From assembly GCA_035910535.1 (NCBI GenBank), contig JAMHXF010000032.1, positions 319,229 to 383,228 on the forward strand: a stretch of DNA of 64,000 nucleotides, written 5' to 3'. Shown piece by piece: positions 9,121 to 22,681 of this stretch (positions are counted from its first letter, which is position 1; each line of letters opens with the position of its first letter). Position numbers and translations under genes: made by a program. Source of the DNA: Archangium_A sp035910535 (GTDB lineage: Bacteria; Myxococcota; Myxococcia; Myxococcales; Myxococcaceae). The notes below the pieces were generated by a model. The model did not search any database and was not told the origin of the DNA. It saw only the letters and a list, made by a program, of their open reading frames with translations.

Positions 9121-9503
9121 AGCCAACCAGTGCCCACCGCGACCGCGCCGAACGCGACACCGGCGATAACGCCGTCACGCATGATGGTCGCCGCGACGCG
9201 CTTGCTGGCCTCCGCGAACTCCGCGTCGGCCTTGGTCAGCGAGAAGTCCTCACCTTCAACGGAGCCGGTTCTCGCGTGCGCCACGCAGGTGTTGCGAGTC
9301 ACCTGCAGCCCACAGATGACTGAGAACATCGCCGGCAACGCGACGAGCAACCGAAGCAACGGAGGCACGTTCAACACAATCGCGGCCGCCAGCCCGACCA
9401 CCGCCACCACCCCGGAGATGACGGCGGCGTTCCTCCGGCGCTTGCGACCTGCAGCGCTGAAGTTGGGGCGGCAGGCGGCTCCTTCGACGATGGCTTCGCT
9501 CAT
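9117..9503 (-). CDS. Small predicted membrane protein
   Basis: A 128-residue protein of no family I recognise. Residues about 25-70 contain two closely spaced hydrophobic segments separated by a Pro-Pro turn (VLNVPPLLRLL). A third hydrophobic segment lies at the C-terminus (GVIAGVAFGAVAVGTGW). A soluble loop rich in acidic residues and carrying one Cys lies between them. It sits 9 bp downstream of the ABC permease gene on the same strand and could be an accessory subunit, but nothing in the sequence proves that. Confidence 0.6.
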   Translation of the reverse strand: MSEAIVEGAACRPNFSAAGRKRRRNAAVISGVVAVVGLAAAIVLNVPPLLRLLVALPAMFSVICGLQVTRNTCVAHARTGSVEGEDFSLTKADAEFAEASKRVAATIMRDGVIAGVAFGAVAVGTGWL

Positions 9504-9512
9504 GGGCCAGTT

Positions 9513-10310
9513 CTACCCCCACCGGCTCATCAAGCGCTCGCGGTCGAACAACCGCCGCGCCGCGAACAAGATGAAGACGTCGAGCAACAAGACGATGACG
9601 CCGAGCACCGCGTAGTACGTCGCGCCCGCGTGCAGGAAGCCGGCGAACTGACCCGCCGCGAGCCCCACCAACGGCAACACGAAGAGCCCCGACAACTGCT
9701 GCGCGAGGCGGCTGTCACCCACGCGCGCGCTGATCAACACCGCGACGCCGTTGCCGAAGAACGCGAACAGCGGCGCGATGACGAAGACGCCGAACGTCCA
9801 CATCGCGTTGGGCAGCACTGGCGCCTTCGTCAACGGCCACGCCACCAGGTCGACGCCCACGCACAACAACGAGAAGGCGATGAAGCACACCGCCACCGAA
9901 GGAATGAGCGACGCGAGGCTCTTGCCGATGACGAGCTCCAGCGGCGTGATGGGTGAACTCAGCAACGGCTCGAGCGTGCGCTTTTCTTTCTCGCCGGCCA
10001 CCGCGTGCGACGAGATGAGAATCGGCACGAAGACCGGCATCACCAGGTACAGCACGAACCAATCGGCCAGCACCTTGTCGACGAGGAAGCGCGCCGCGTT
10101 CCCCGTGTCGGCGGTGATGTCGTAGTAGAGCGCGATGGCCCTGAGGCTCGGGTCACTCGGGTTGCTGACGTAGGTGCGCACGATGCCCAGCGGCACCAGC
10201 ACGATGACCGCTGGCAGCGCGAGCATCGACCACAACATGCCGCTGTTCTTGCGCAGCTCGAGCAGGTCTTTCGACACCACGGCGCGCACGCGGGCAAACG
10301 AGAAGCTCAT
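9513..10310 (-). CDS. ABC-2 type transporter permease (NatB-like)
   Basis: A 265-residue inner-membrane protein with six predicted membrane segments. It has a DLLELRKNSGMLWS amphipathic start. The EKEKRTLEPLLSSPITPLE stretch after the second membrane segment is the conserved cytoplasmic ABC-2 signature. It is the membrane half of an exporter with the adjacent ATPase, and the two genes overlap by four bases (ATGA). NatAB-type systems export sodium or drugs, but the substrate here is unknown. Confidence 0.88.
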   Translation of the reverse strand: MSFSFARVRAVVSKDLLELRKNSGMLWSMLALPAVIVLVPLGIVRTYVSNPSDPSLRAIALYYDITADTGNAARFLVDKVLADWFVLYLVMPVFVPILISSHAVAGEKEKRTLEPLLSSPITPLELVIGKSLASLIPSVAVCFIAFSLLCVGVDLVAWPLTKAPVLPNAMWTFGVFVIAPLFAFFGNGVAVLISARVGDSRLAQQLSGLFVLPLVGLAAGQFAGFLHAGATYYAVLGVIVLLLDVFILFAARRLFDRERLMSRWG

Positions 10311-11215
10311 GACTGCACCTCTTCACGCACCAACTCGAGGTACGCCTCTTCGAGCGGCCGCGCCGCGCGCACCACCGAGTGAATGCGCGCACCAGCGGCG
10401 ACCAGCGACGCCACCACGTCAGGCGCCTGCGCTTCGTCACTGAGCATTACCGTCAACTTGCCGCCCTCGTGGGTCGAGGTGAACGCCAGCTTCGCCGCGA
10501 AGTCCGCCGCGCGGCCCTCGAGGTGCACCTCCAGCGCGAGCCCTTCACGACGCAGCTCACGCAGCGCAGAGACCGTGCGCAGGTACGACTTCACCACGGC
10601 CACGCGCGTACACAGCCGCTCGACCTCCGCGAGGTTGTGGCTGCACAGCACCAGCGTGCGGCCTTCCGCTGCGAGCTCGGCGACGGCGTCGCGCACCGTG
10701 CGCGCCGACTGCGGGTCGAGGCCCGACGTCGGCTCGTCGAGGAAGATGACCTCCGGCTCATGCACCAGCGTGCGCACGATGGCGAGCTTCTGCCGCATGC
10801 CCTTGCTGAAGCCGCCGACGGGCTCGTCTTCGCGACCGCGCAGCCCGAAGCGCTCGAGGTACGTCTCGGCCTTCTTCCACGCGGCGACCTCATCGACCTC
10901 GTGGAGCTTCATGAAGAACGACAGGTTCTCGCGCGCGCTGAGCCTGTCGTAGAGGCCCGGTTGCTCGGTCAACAGGCCGACCTTCTTGCGCAGCGCCGTG
11001 CCGTCAGCGCGAGGGCCGAGTTCGACACCACACACCGTGCCGCGTCCGCTCGTCGGCTGCAGCAGCCCGGTCAGCATGCGCACCGTCGTGGTCTTGCCTG
11101 CGCCGTTGGGGCCGAGCAGCCCGAAGACCTCGCCCGGCTTCACCTCGAAGGTGAGCCCGGTGACGGCCACGCGGTCTCCGAAGCGCTTCTCGAGCCCCTC
11201 GACTTGAATGCTCAT
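10307..11215 (-). CDS. ABC transporter ATP-binding protein
   Basis: A 302-residue ATPase. Walker A is GPNGAGKTTT near residues 35-44, the signature region is GFSKGMRQKLAI, Walker B is VIFLDEPTSGLDP, and the switch His is in CSHNLAEVE. The C-terminal 90 residues resemble the regulatory extension of NatA/CcmA-like exporters. It pairs with the downstream permease. A perfect 11-bp inverted repeat overlaps its ribosome-binding site, so translation may be controlled (see 11220-11257). Confidence 0.9.
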   Translation of the reverse strand: MSIQVEGLEKRFGDRVAVTGLTFEVKPGEVFGLLGPNGAGKTTTVRMLTGLLQPTSGRGTVCGVELGPRADGTALRKKVGLLTEQPGLYDRLSARENLSFFMKLHEVDEVAAWKKAETYLERFGLRGREDEPVGGFSKGMRQKLAIVRTLVHEPEVIFLDEPTSGLDPQSARTVRDAVAELAAEGRTLVLCSHNLAEVERLCTRVAVVKSYLRTVSALRELRREGLALEVHLEGRAADFAAKLAFTSTHEGGKLTVMLSDEAQAPDVVASLVAAGARIHSVVRAARPLEEAYLELVREEVQS

Positions 11216-11219
11216 TTCG

Positions 11220-11265
11220 CTGTCACTCCGGCGCTGCGTACAGCCACGGAGTGACAGGCTGTCAC
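11220..11265 (-). promoter_or_regulatory. Inverted repeat covering the ABC operon ribosome-binding site
   Basis: Positions 11220-11230 and 11247-11257 are perfect 11-bp complements around a 16-base loop. In the minus-strand mRNA the 3' arm holds the GGAG ribosome-binding site four bases before the hairpin ends, and the ATG follows at 11215. A second symmetric element, GTGACA-GGC-TGTCAC, occupies 11251-11265, so the half-site TGTCAC occurs three times. It could be an operator, an RBS-masking hairpin, or both. Confidence 0.55.
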
Positions 11266-11324
11266 GGCTCGCCTTCGAAGTCGGCTCATGCGCGCGGCTC
11301 AGTGCAACGCGAATGCCCGCAAGT

Positions 11325-13601
11325 TCACTCGATGGTGACGAGCACGAACTTGTTGTTCAGGTCTTTGTCGATGACCGTCACGTTCTTGTCGCCAGCGGCC
11401 TGCTTCAGGAGCCCGAGGCGCGGGTGCTCGACGAGGCTCCATTCGCGACCCGGCTGGTTGACGTAGTTCTGCATGCCAACCTGCGGGTTGTCTTTGATCT
11501 GCTTGACCGTGTTGCGCGAATAGAAAGTCTCGCCACGCCAGTTCATCAAGAACGCGGCGATGGGCTCGTCGGGCCGGCGCTGCGTGTAGTAGCGCCAGAA
11601 CTGGTCGCGCTGCGTCCAGTGCGCCGACAGGTCGACCCAGTGCGACCAGTTGAACCACAGCGCGAAGCACAGCGCCGCCGCGAGCCCCGAGGTGAAGAGC
11701 ATCGCGCGCGACCGCAGCAACGCGAACACGCCGATGACGACGCCCGCGAGCCCGAAGCACATGCCCATGACCTGCTTGCCGGTGTTGCTGCCGAGCACCA
11801 CGCGATCGAGCAGGAACGCCGGGTACGGGCGGTCGTAGTTGTAGACGAAGAGGTCGGTGAAGTTCTTCGGGTTCGCCGACAGGTCTTTGCCGACGAGCAG
11901 GAACAGCGGCACGCCGAACAACAGCACCATGCCCCACGCGTCGACGCCCTCTTCCCAGAGCTTGTCGATGAAGAGGCCCATGAGGATCGCCAGCGGCGGC
12001 AACATGGGGAAGACGTAGTGGTGGAACTTGGTCGCCGAACTGCCGATGAGCGCCCACGACACCACGAACCAGAGCACCGCCAGCAGCGCCACGCCGTCAG
12101 AGGTCGACGGGCCACGAATCTTGAGGCGCGCCACGGCCGCGAACGCGCCGGGGATGATGGCCACCCACGGGAACATCGCGTAGCCACCCTGCAAGATGAA
12201 GTACGTGAAGTCGCCGCCGGGCGTCGTTGTGTGCACGCCGCTGCCCAGCCGCGCGAAGTGGTCGTGAATGATGAAGCGGAACCAGAAGATCTTCGACTCG
12301 TCGTCGACCCTCCAGAACGTGAACATCTCGTAGTACCAGGGCAGACACACCGCGAGGAACAGCAAGATGCCGGTGCCCAGGCGCATGTCGTACGCGAGCG
12401 CGATGATGGGCGGCGGCGTGCTTGCGGTGGGCCGCTTGTCACGGCCCAGCATGAACGTGGTCGTCGCCCAGAACGCGAGCGAGCCCCACATGATGCCCAG
12501 CCACGTCGGCGCCGAAATCAGCGACTTGTTGTCGATGACCGGCACCGCCATGAACGTGGTGTTCCACGACTTGCCCAGCGAGTACGCGATGCCGCCCGCG
12601 ACGACCGCCGCGCCGAGGCCAACGCCCATGGGGCCCATCAGGTGCGAGAAGATCCACTTCAGGTGCGCGCCCGGCGCGCTCAGTACACGCAGCAGCACGA
12701 AGCAGCCGAAGACCACCATCGGTACGCCGAAGCCCAGCAGGCCCTTCGCCAACGTCGCGATGCCGAAGAAGACGTACGCCGCGTACCACCACTCGCTGCG
12801 GTACTTCGTGGTGCGGTCGAACAGGCCCACCATGGTGCACGCCAGACCCGAAATCGTCGCGCTGACGATGGGCGTGTCAGTCACCGCCTGCCGTGAGAGC
12901 AGGAAGTAGAGCGGCATGGTCACCAGCACGAACGCGCTCGCCAACCCGACGCGCGCGTTGACGGAGACGGTCAGCGCATAGGCCAGCAACGCCAACGCGA
13001 GAATCGAGAAGGCCGCGAACGGAAAGCGGAAGCCCCACTCGGTGAACAGCGGCAACGCGTCAGGCCCTTGCGCCACCGACGAGAAGCGCCACGCCGTGGT
13101 GCTCAGCTTCGCCCAGGCGAAGAGCAGCAGGAAAAACGAGCCGCCGAGCAGGCCCAGCACGCCCCAGAATTCTTTCGTGGCCGACGCGCCCTTCACCTTG
13201 CCCGTGTAGAGCGCAAAGCCCAGCCCCGCGAGCAACGCGCCGACGACCAACGCGAACATCGGCCCGATGTCAGCGGCCTGTAACCCGGCGGCCTGCATCC
13301 ACATCGTGAAGGCGGGCTTGCTGAAGAACCACGCGTTTTCCCAATACGGGTGCACGTAGTCGTTGCGCTGGACCATCTCGCGCGCGACCTCGCCGTAGTG
13401 CGTTTCCCATGGGTCCCAGAGGCCAACCGCGCCGAGATACGGCAACAGCACGACCGAGCCCATGATGGTGGCGACCAGCGCAGCACGGAGCTCTGCGGGC
13501 CACGCACGCAGCTTGGCGAGGAAGTTCGCGTTGAGCAGCTCCTTGCCGAGAATGGCCTCGGCGAGCGTCGCGGGTTCCTGGGTGGCCGACGGCGTCGACA
13601 C
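11325..13601 (-). CDS. GT39/ArnT-like membrane glycosyltransferase
   Basis: A 758-residue polytopic membrane protein. The first periplasmic loop reads VGLWDPWETHYGEVAREM near residues 62-79, the acidic catalytic loop typical of GT-C enzymes of the ArnT/PMT family, which use polyprenyl-phosphate sugars. About a dozen hydrophobic segments follow, and the C-terminal 100 residues form a periplasmic domain. The start is the GTG at 13601, preceded by GGAGG six bases upstream. The acceptor (lipid A, protein or glycan) is unknown. The hybrid kinase gene lies 70 bp upstream on the same strand. Confidence 0.8.
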   Translation of the reverse strand: MSTPSATQEPATLAEAILGKELLNANFLAKLRAWPAELRAALVATIMGSVVLLPYLGAVGLWDPWETHYGEVAREMVQRNDYVHPYWENAWFFSKPAFTMWMQAAGLQAADIGPMFALVVGALLAGLGFALYTGKVKGASATKEFWGVLGLLGGSFFLLLFAWAKLSTTAWRFSSVAQGPDALPLFTEWGFRFPFAAFSILALALLAYALTVSVNARVGLASAFVLVTMPLYFLLSRQAVTDTPIVSATISGLACTMVGLFDRTTKYRSEWWYAAYVFFGIATLAKGLLGFGVPMVVFGCFVLLRVLSAPGAHLKWIFSHLMGPMGVGLGAAVVAGGIAYSLGKSWNTTFMAVPVIDNKSLISAPTWLGIMWGSLAFWATTTFMLGRDKRPTASTPPPIIALAYDMRLGTGILLFLAVCLPWYYEMFTFWRVDDESKIFWFRFIIHDHFARLGSGVHTTTPGGDFTYFILQGGYAMFPWVAIIPGAFAAVARLKIRGPSTSDGVALLAVLWFVVSWALIGSSATKFHHYVFPMLPPLAILMGLFIDKLWEEGVDAWGMVLLFGVPLFLLVGKDLSANPKNFTDLFVYNYDRPYPAFLLDRVVLGSNTGKQVMGMCFGLAGVVIGVFALLRSRAMLFTSGLAAALCFALWFNWSHWVDLSAHWTQRDQFWRYYTQRRPDEPIAAFLMNWRGETFYSRNTVKQIKDNPQVGMQNYVNQPGREWSLVEHPRLGLLKQAAGDKNVTVIDKDLNNKFVLVTIE

Positions 13602-13671
13602 GGGTGACCTCCAATACGAAAAAGGGACGCGGGTCGTCGCATGGTTGCCGCGCTCAAGCAACGACGCAGCT

Positions 13672-15561
<1,890 letters not shown>

Positions 15562-15601
15562 GTCGAAGAACCCCCTCCGCCATCATCGCCCCCAACGTTC
15601 G

Positions 15602-17212
15602 CTACGGTCCACGAAAGTCAATGGTGACACCCTTGGGTGCCAGCCACACAGATTCCAGAAACGACAGCGTACCGGGGTTGCCGGGCGCGAGGTGCGTCAC
15701 CGCGAACAACGCTCCGAAATGTGCGGCCACGACGGCGACAACCACCGCCACGTTCGCGCGCGCCGCACGGAACCGCAGCAGCACCCACGCCGCCAGCGCC
15801 GCCAACAACACCAGCAACACGCCGCCCGAATACGGGTTGGGCACCCACGCCGCCAACCACGACACGGGCAGAAAACCGTCGGCGATGAGCGGCAACGCCA
15901 ACGACCAGATGGACGTCGCCACGTCGTCAGGCACGTACAACACGAAGCCCGCCAGCACCGACGCCAGCACCGAGGTCACCGCGAGCCCGCTCGTCACCGA
16001 GAAACCCAGCTGCGACGAACCGCGCCATCGCTCCCACGCGAGCGCGATGGGCAGAAAGAGAAATGGCAACAGGCCCGTCAGGTGCCGCGGGCCCACCGTC
16101 CACCCCCACGAGGTGTGATCGAACGACGACGTGAAATACGTATGCCCCACGAGCAACACGACGAAGAAGACGAACAGCGCGCGGTCTTTCTCTTTCACCG
16201 CGCGCAGCCCGAAGAACGCGATGACCAGCAGCGGCGTGATGGTGAACAACCCGCGCAACGGAGAAAAGAACGAGTGCACGAAGGCCATCGGGTACGGCAA
16301 GCGAATGCCGAGGAACCCACCCTGGTGCCAGTGCATGTAGCCCGCGTCGTTGAGGAACTTGTAGCCGCTGACCAACGGGCTGCCGAACGCCGCTGCGTGG
16401 TACCAGCACAACAACGCGAGCAACGGCGCCGCGCCGATGACGACGAAGAGCACCGCCTGAGAGAGCGAGCGCCAGCGCTGCCACCGGGCCGCGACCGTGT
16501 ACGCCGCGACACACAGCACCCCGAGCGCCGCCGTGTATTCAGAGACCACCGCCGCGCTCGCCGCGAGGCCTGAGAGCACGTAGCCGTACGAGATCCACTC
16601 GCCGCGCTCGACCTTCCACGCGCAATAGAACGCCGCGAAGAGGAAGACCGCCGTGAGCTGGTGACTCAAGAAGGCCTCGCCGTAGCTGTAGGCCATGGTG
16701 CCCACCGCGTAGACGACGGTGAAGACGTCGGCCGTGCCCGCCTCGACGTACGCAGCCAGAAAGCGCCGCAGCAGTAGCAGCACCAGCAAAGAAGGAATGA
16801 CGACCACGAAGAGCCGGCTCCAGAAGACCTGGCTCAGCTCTGAGACCTGGCCGCCCTGCACCCGCTTGAGCACCCAGTAAATCGGCGCCGCGGCGAACGA
16901 GAGCAACGGCGCCTTCGACGGGTAGTAGTGCTGCGCCACCACGCCAGCACGCGGCGCGTCGGGCCCCACGCACGGCGCGAGGTGTTCGCCGTTCGCGTCT
17001 CGCACCGTCGCCGTGCACGACAGGTCACCGACCGGGCCCCGTTGCTGCATGACACCGTTGATGGACAACGTGCCGAAGTCGACCAGCGCACGCGACTGCC
17101 ACAGCCGGCACAGCTCGTTCGGTGAGCGCAACTTCGGGTGGTAGGGGAAGGACAGGAGATACAGCGCCGTGACCAGCAGGAACCCCCACCTTGGCTGCAG
17201 CCAGCGCTCCAT
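15602..17212 (-). CDS. Polytopic membrane protein, probable GT-C glycosyltransferase
   Basis: A 536-residue protein with about eleven hydrophobic segments. The first loop after the N-terminal membrane segment holds PNELCRLWQSRALVDFG, and the segment SFDHTSWGWTVGPRHLTGLL lies late in the protein. The layout resembles GT39-like mannosyltransferases, but the acidic first-loop motif is less canonical than in the 11325-13601 gene, so the enzyme class is tentative. The ATG at 17212 is used, and an in-frame GTG at 17269 is possible. It diverges from the kinase gene across 72 bp. Confidence 0.65.
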   Translation of the reverse strand: MERWLQPRWGFLLVTALYLLSFPYHPKLRSPNELCRLWQSRALVDFGTLSINGVMQQRGPVGDLSCTATVRDANGEHLAPCVGPDAPRAGVVAQHYYPSKAPLLSFAAAPIYWVLKRVQGGQVSELSQVFWSRLFVVVIPSLLVLLLLRRFLAAYVEAGTADVFTVVYAVGTMAYSYGEAFLSHQLTAVFLFAAFYCAWKVERGEWISYGYVLSGLAASAAVVSEYTAALGVLCVAAYTVAARWQRWRSLSQAVLFVVIGAAPLLALLCWYHAAAFGSPLVSGYKFLNDAGYMHWHQGGFLGIRLPYPMAFVHSFFSPLRGLFTITPLLVIAFFGLRAVKEKDRALFVFFVVLLVGHTYFTSSFDHTSWGWTVGPRHLTGLLPFLFLPIALAWERWRGSSQLGFSVTSGLAVTSVLASVLAGFVLYVPDDVATSIWSLALPLIADGFLPVSWLAAWVPNPYSGGVLLVLLAALAAWVLLRFRAARANVAVVVAVVAAHFGALFAVTHLAPGNPGTLSFLESVWLAPKGVTIDFRGP

Positions 17213-17284
17213 CGGACGTGCGCGTCTAGCACCAAACCCGGGACTTGCCGGGGCGGTGTTAGCGTTCACGAAGCACCCGCGCCC

Positions 17285-20380
<3,096 letters not shown>

Positions 20381-20381
20381 T

Positions 20382-21896
20382 TCAGAAGAAGTCGTAGCGC
20401 GCGCCGACCAGCACGCGATCGTTGCGGCTGAAGTAGCCGAACGGGCTCCACGGGTTGCCTTCGAAGAACTCCGCCGACGCGAAGATCTTCAGGCCCTCGA
20501 CGCCCTGCCACGTCACGCGCGGAGAAATCGAAAAGCTGCGCTGCACCGGCTCGAACGCCGCGCGCACCGAGAGCTCGAAGCGCTTGTCCCAGAGCGAGAC
20601 GCCGATGAAGCCGATGAAGAGGTGAAAGAACGCTGTGTGCGGCGCGCCGGCGGCCGTCGCCGGCTCGAGCAACATCAACTGCTCCCTCGCGCCGATGTCG
20701 GGGATCGCCATGCCCAGGTAGCTCAGCGAATAGAGCACCGGCGAATCAGAGGCCTGGCTGAAGCTCGCGACCCAGGTGATGGACTGCTTGTCGACCGGGT
20801 TGAAGTCGGCGTCGTAGAAAGTCTGGCGCGGCGAATACGTCACGTCGACGTCGAGCTGCCCGGGGCCGATGAGCGCCGACCCCTCCGCAGAGAAGAGGTG
20901 CTGCCGGCCGTAGAAACCCCGGTACAGCGTCTCGCCCGACTGCGCGCGGTTGAGCACCGAGAGCGCGGCGGCTTGCGAGGTGAAGGCCTGCGCGAGCTCA
21001 CGGTCCATCGTGACGCGCGCGAGCTTCTCGTTCATCCACACCCAGCTCGCGCCGACGTTCACGCGACCTTTTCGCAGCACCCGCAGCGCGAGGTCGCCGG
21101 CGAAGGGCGCCGGGCGCTGCGTCTCGAGCACCCGGTCTTGCAGATAGTCTTCGACTGACGGGTCGATGCGCGTGTTGTCGAGCGACCGGCCGAACGCGGG
21201 CTGCGCGATGCCTTCGTCCTGGCCGAAGACGAACAGGCGGTGCGGCGTGAAAAACGGCACGTACGCCGCCAGCCACGACAGCTGGCCGAGCTCACCTTGC
21301 GCGCGCACGGCGAACACCGGAAGCAACGCGTCTTCAGGCTCTCCGGCAGATTCACGCAGGTCGCGAGGGTTGAGCGCGTCGGCCGGCGCGAGCGCCGCGT
21401 TCGCGCCGAGCGGGATGCGCTGATTGCCGACGCGAAGGTCCACCTTCGAGGTGTAGAGGTCGACGTACGCGTCGCCCAGCATCGGCTCGAAGAACCCCTT
21501 GAGCCGGTCGAAGTCTCGCTGCGTGGCGCCACGCACCTGCGCGCGACCTTCGAGCACGACACGAACCCACTCCGTCAGCTTCACGTCGACGCCCAGCACA
21601 GCCTTCAAGCGCGCCTCGGCGACGTTCTCGGCGAGCGCCACACCACGAGGCGAATCGAAGCGCGTGTCGAGGGCGACGTAGGCCGACGTCCACCCGTAGA
21701 CGCGCACCGTCGGCTGCCAGGGCTTGCTCTCGAACGCCTCGAGGACCGGCGCGACGGTGAGTGACGAGCCCGCGTCGACGACCTCTTCGAATGACTCGAA
21801 CGCCTCAACCTGCATCGCAGGCTCGTCGACGCCCGCGTCGTCTTGCGCGAACGCCGGCGCTGCGCAGAGCAGCAACAGCCATGACACCTTGAACAT
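20382..21896 (-). CDS. Predicted outer-membrane beta-barrel protein
   Basis: A 504-residue protein with a signal peptide ending in AFA-Q at about residue 18, alternating beta-strand patterns throughout and a C-terminal aromatic ending (GARYDFF) typical of barrel insertion signals. It resembles DUF1302-type proteins. The ATG shares one base with the stop of the LolA-like gene (TGATG), so the two are co-translated. Pairs of this kind are often found with an RND/MMPL-type permease, but none is present here. A lipid or hydrophobic-compound export role is inferred from context only. Confidence 0.7.
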   Translation of the reverse strand: MFKVSWLLLLCAAPAFAQDDAGVDEPAMQVEAFESFEEVVDAGSSLTVAPVLEAFESKPWQPTVRVYGWTSAYVALDTRFDSPRGVALAENVAEARLKAVLGVDVKLTEWVRVVLEGRAQVRGATQRDFDRLKGFFEPMLGDAYVDLYTSKVDLRVGNQRIPLGANAALAPADALNPRDLRESAGEPEDALLPVFAVRAQGELGQLSWLAAYVPFFTPHRLFVFGQDEGIAQPAFGRSLDNTRIDPSVEDYLQDRVLETQRPAPFAGDLALRVLRKGRVNVGASWVWMNEKLARVTMDRELAQAFTSQAAALSVLNRAQSGETLYRGFYGRQHLFSAEGSALIGPGQLDVDVTYSPRQTFYDADFNPVDKQSITWVASFSQASDSPVLYSLSYLGMAIPDIGAREQLMLLEPATAAGAPHTAFFHLFIGFIGVSLWDKRFELSVRAAFEPVQRSFSISPRVTWQGVEGLKIFASAEFFEGNPWSPFGYFSRNDRVLVGARYDFF

Positions 21897-22654
21897 CAGC
21901 CGCGCTCGAGCGCCCGCTCCGTGAACGCGTCGTCACCGAGCGTCGAGTCTTCGAGCTTGAGCACCGTCATCTGCGTCTTGCTGTTGCTCTGCAGGTTCTC
22001 CATCAACGACTCGGCGGCCAACACGCGCTCTTTGAACTGCTTCAACTTCAACGTGCGGTAGCGCTTGAGCGGCTTGCCCGCCTTGTCGGCGTATTCGACC
22101 TTCATCGGCACGTAGGTCTGCTTGTCGACGAACATCTTCACTTCGCCGTACGGCGAGCTCTCGTCGCCTTTACCGCTGAGCACGAAGCAGTCGCGGCCTT
22201 CGACCTTCTCGTCGGCCAGGCGCTTCGTGTCTTCGTCGCGCGTGCCGTTCGAGCCGATGTCGGCGTAGGAAAAATCGGTGTCCATGAAGGCCTTGCCGCG
22301 GTCGCTCTTCGCGACCTTGCGCACGCGCTTGAGCTTCGGGAGGTACAGCGCCACGTCGTCGCCCTGCCCCTGCTCACCGGCGATGGTGAGCACCGCGACG
22401 CCCGAGACGCCGGCCGGCTGTGAAAACCGGGCGAGCGCGTGGCTCTTGCCTCCGATGTCGCGAGAGCTCGACGAGAGCACCTGCTCGCGGGCCTTGCCGT
22501 CGGCGCCCGTGGTGACGAGCTTGAGCTCCGCGGTGAGGCCCACGAGGTTCAGCGCGCCGCGCTCACGAGCCTTCCTGGAGATGTCTGCGGCCGACTCGTC
22601 AGCCAACGCCACCGACGCAGCCAGCAGCGCGCCCATCAACGTCACTCGCATCAT
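21896..22654 (-). CDS. LolA-like outer membrane lipoprotein-sorting protein
   Basis: A 252-residue secreted protein with a signal peptide (about residues 1-18, ending ALA-DE). The segments VALYLPKLKRVRKVAKSDRG, FMDTDFSYADIG and YVPMKVEYADKAGKPLKRY match my memory of the LolA/TP_0789-like family of periplasmic carriers. Its open beta-sheet half-barrel would shield a lipid or hydrophobic ligand between the two membranes. Coupling to the downstream barrel gene suggests one transport or envelope function. An ATG three bases downstream of the first is an alternative start. Confidence 0.75.
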   Translation of the reverse strand: MMRVTLMGALLAASVALADESAADISRKARERGALNLVGLTAELKLVTTGADGKAREQVLSSSSRDIGGKSHALARFSQPAGVSGVAVLTIAGEQGQGDDVALYLPKLKRVRKVAKSDRGKAFMDTDFSYADIGSNGTRDEDTKRLADEKVEGRDCFVLSGKGDESSPYGEVKMFVDKQTYVPMKVEYADKAGKPLKRYRTLKLKQFKERVLAAESLMENLQSNSKTQMTVLKLEDSTLGDDAFTERALERG

Positions 22655-22681
22655 GCGTGAAGCCTCCGAAGGGCCGCGTTG

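Noticed and set aside
11208..12896. A 562-codon plus-strand open frame opposite the GT39 gene
   Set aside because: It is Arg/His/Glu-rich with no domain, and lies antisense to a well-supported membrane enzyme. Long antisense frames are expected in GC-rich DNA.
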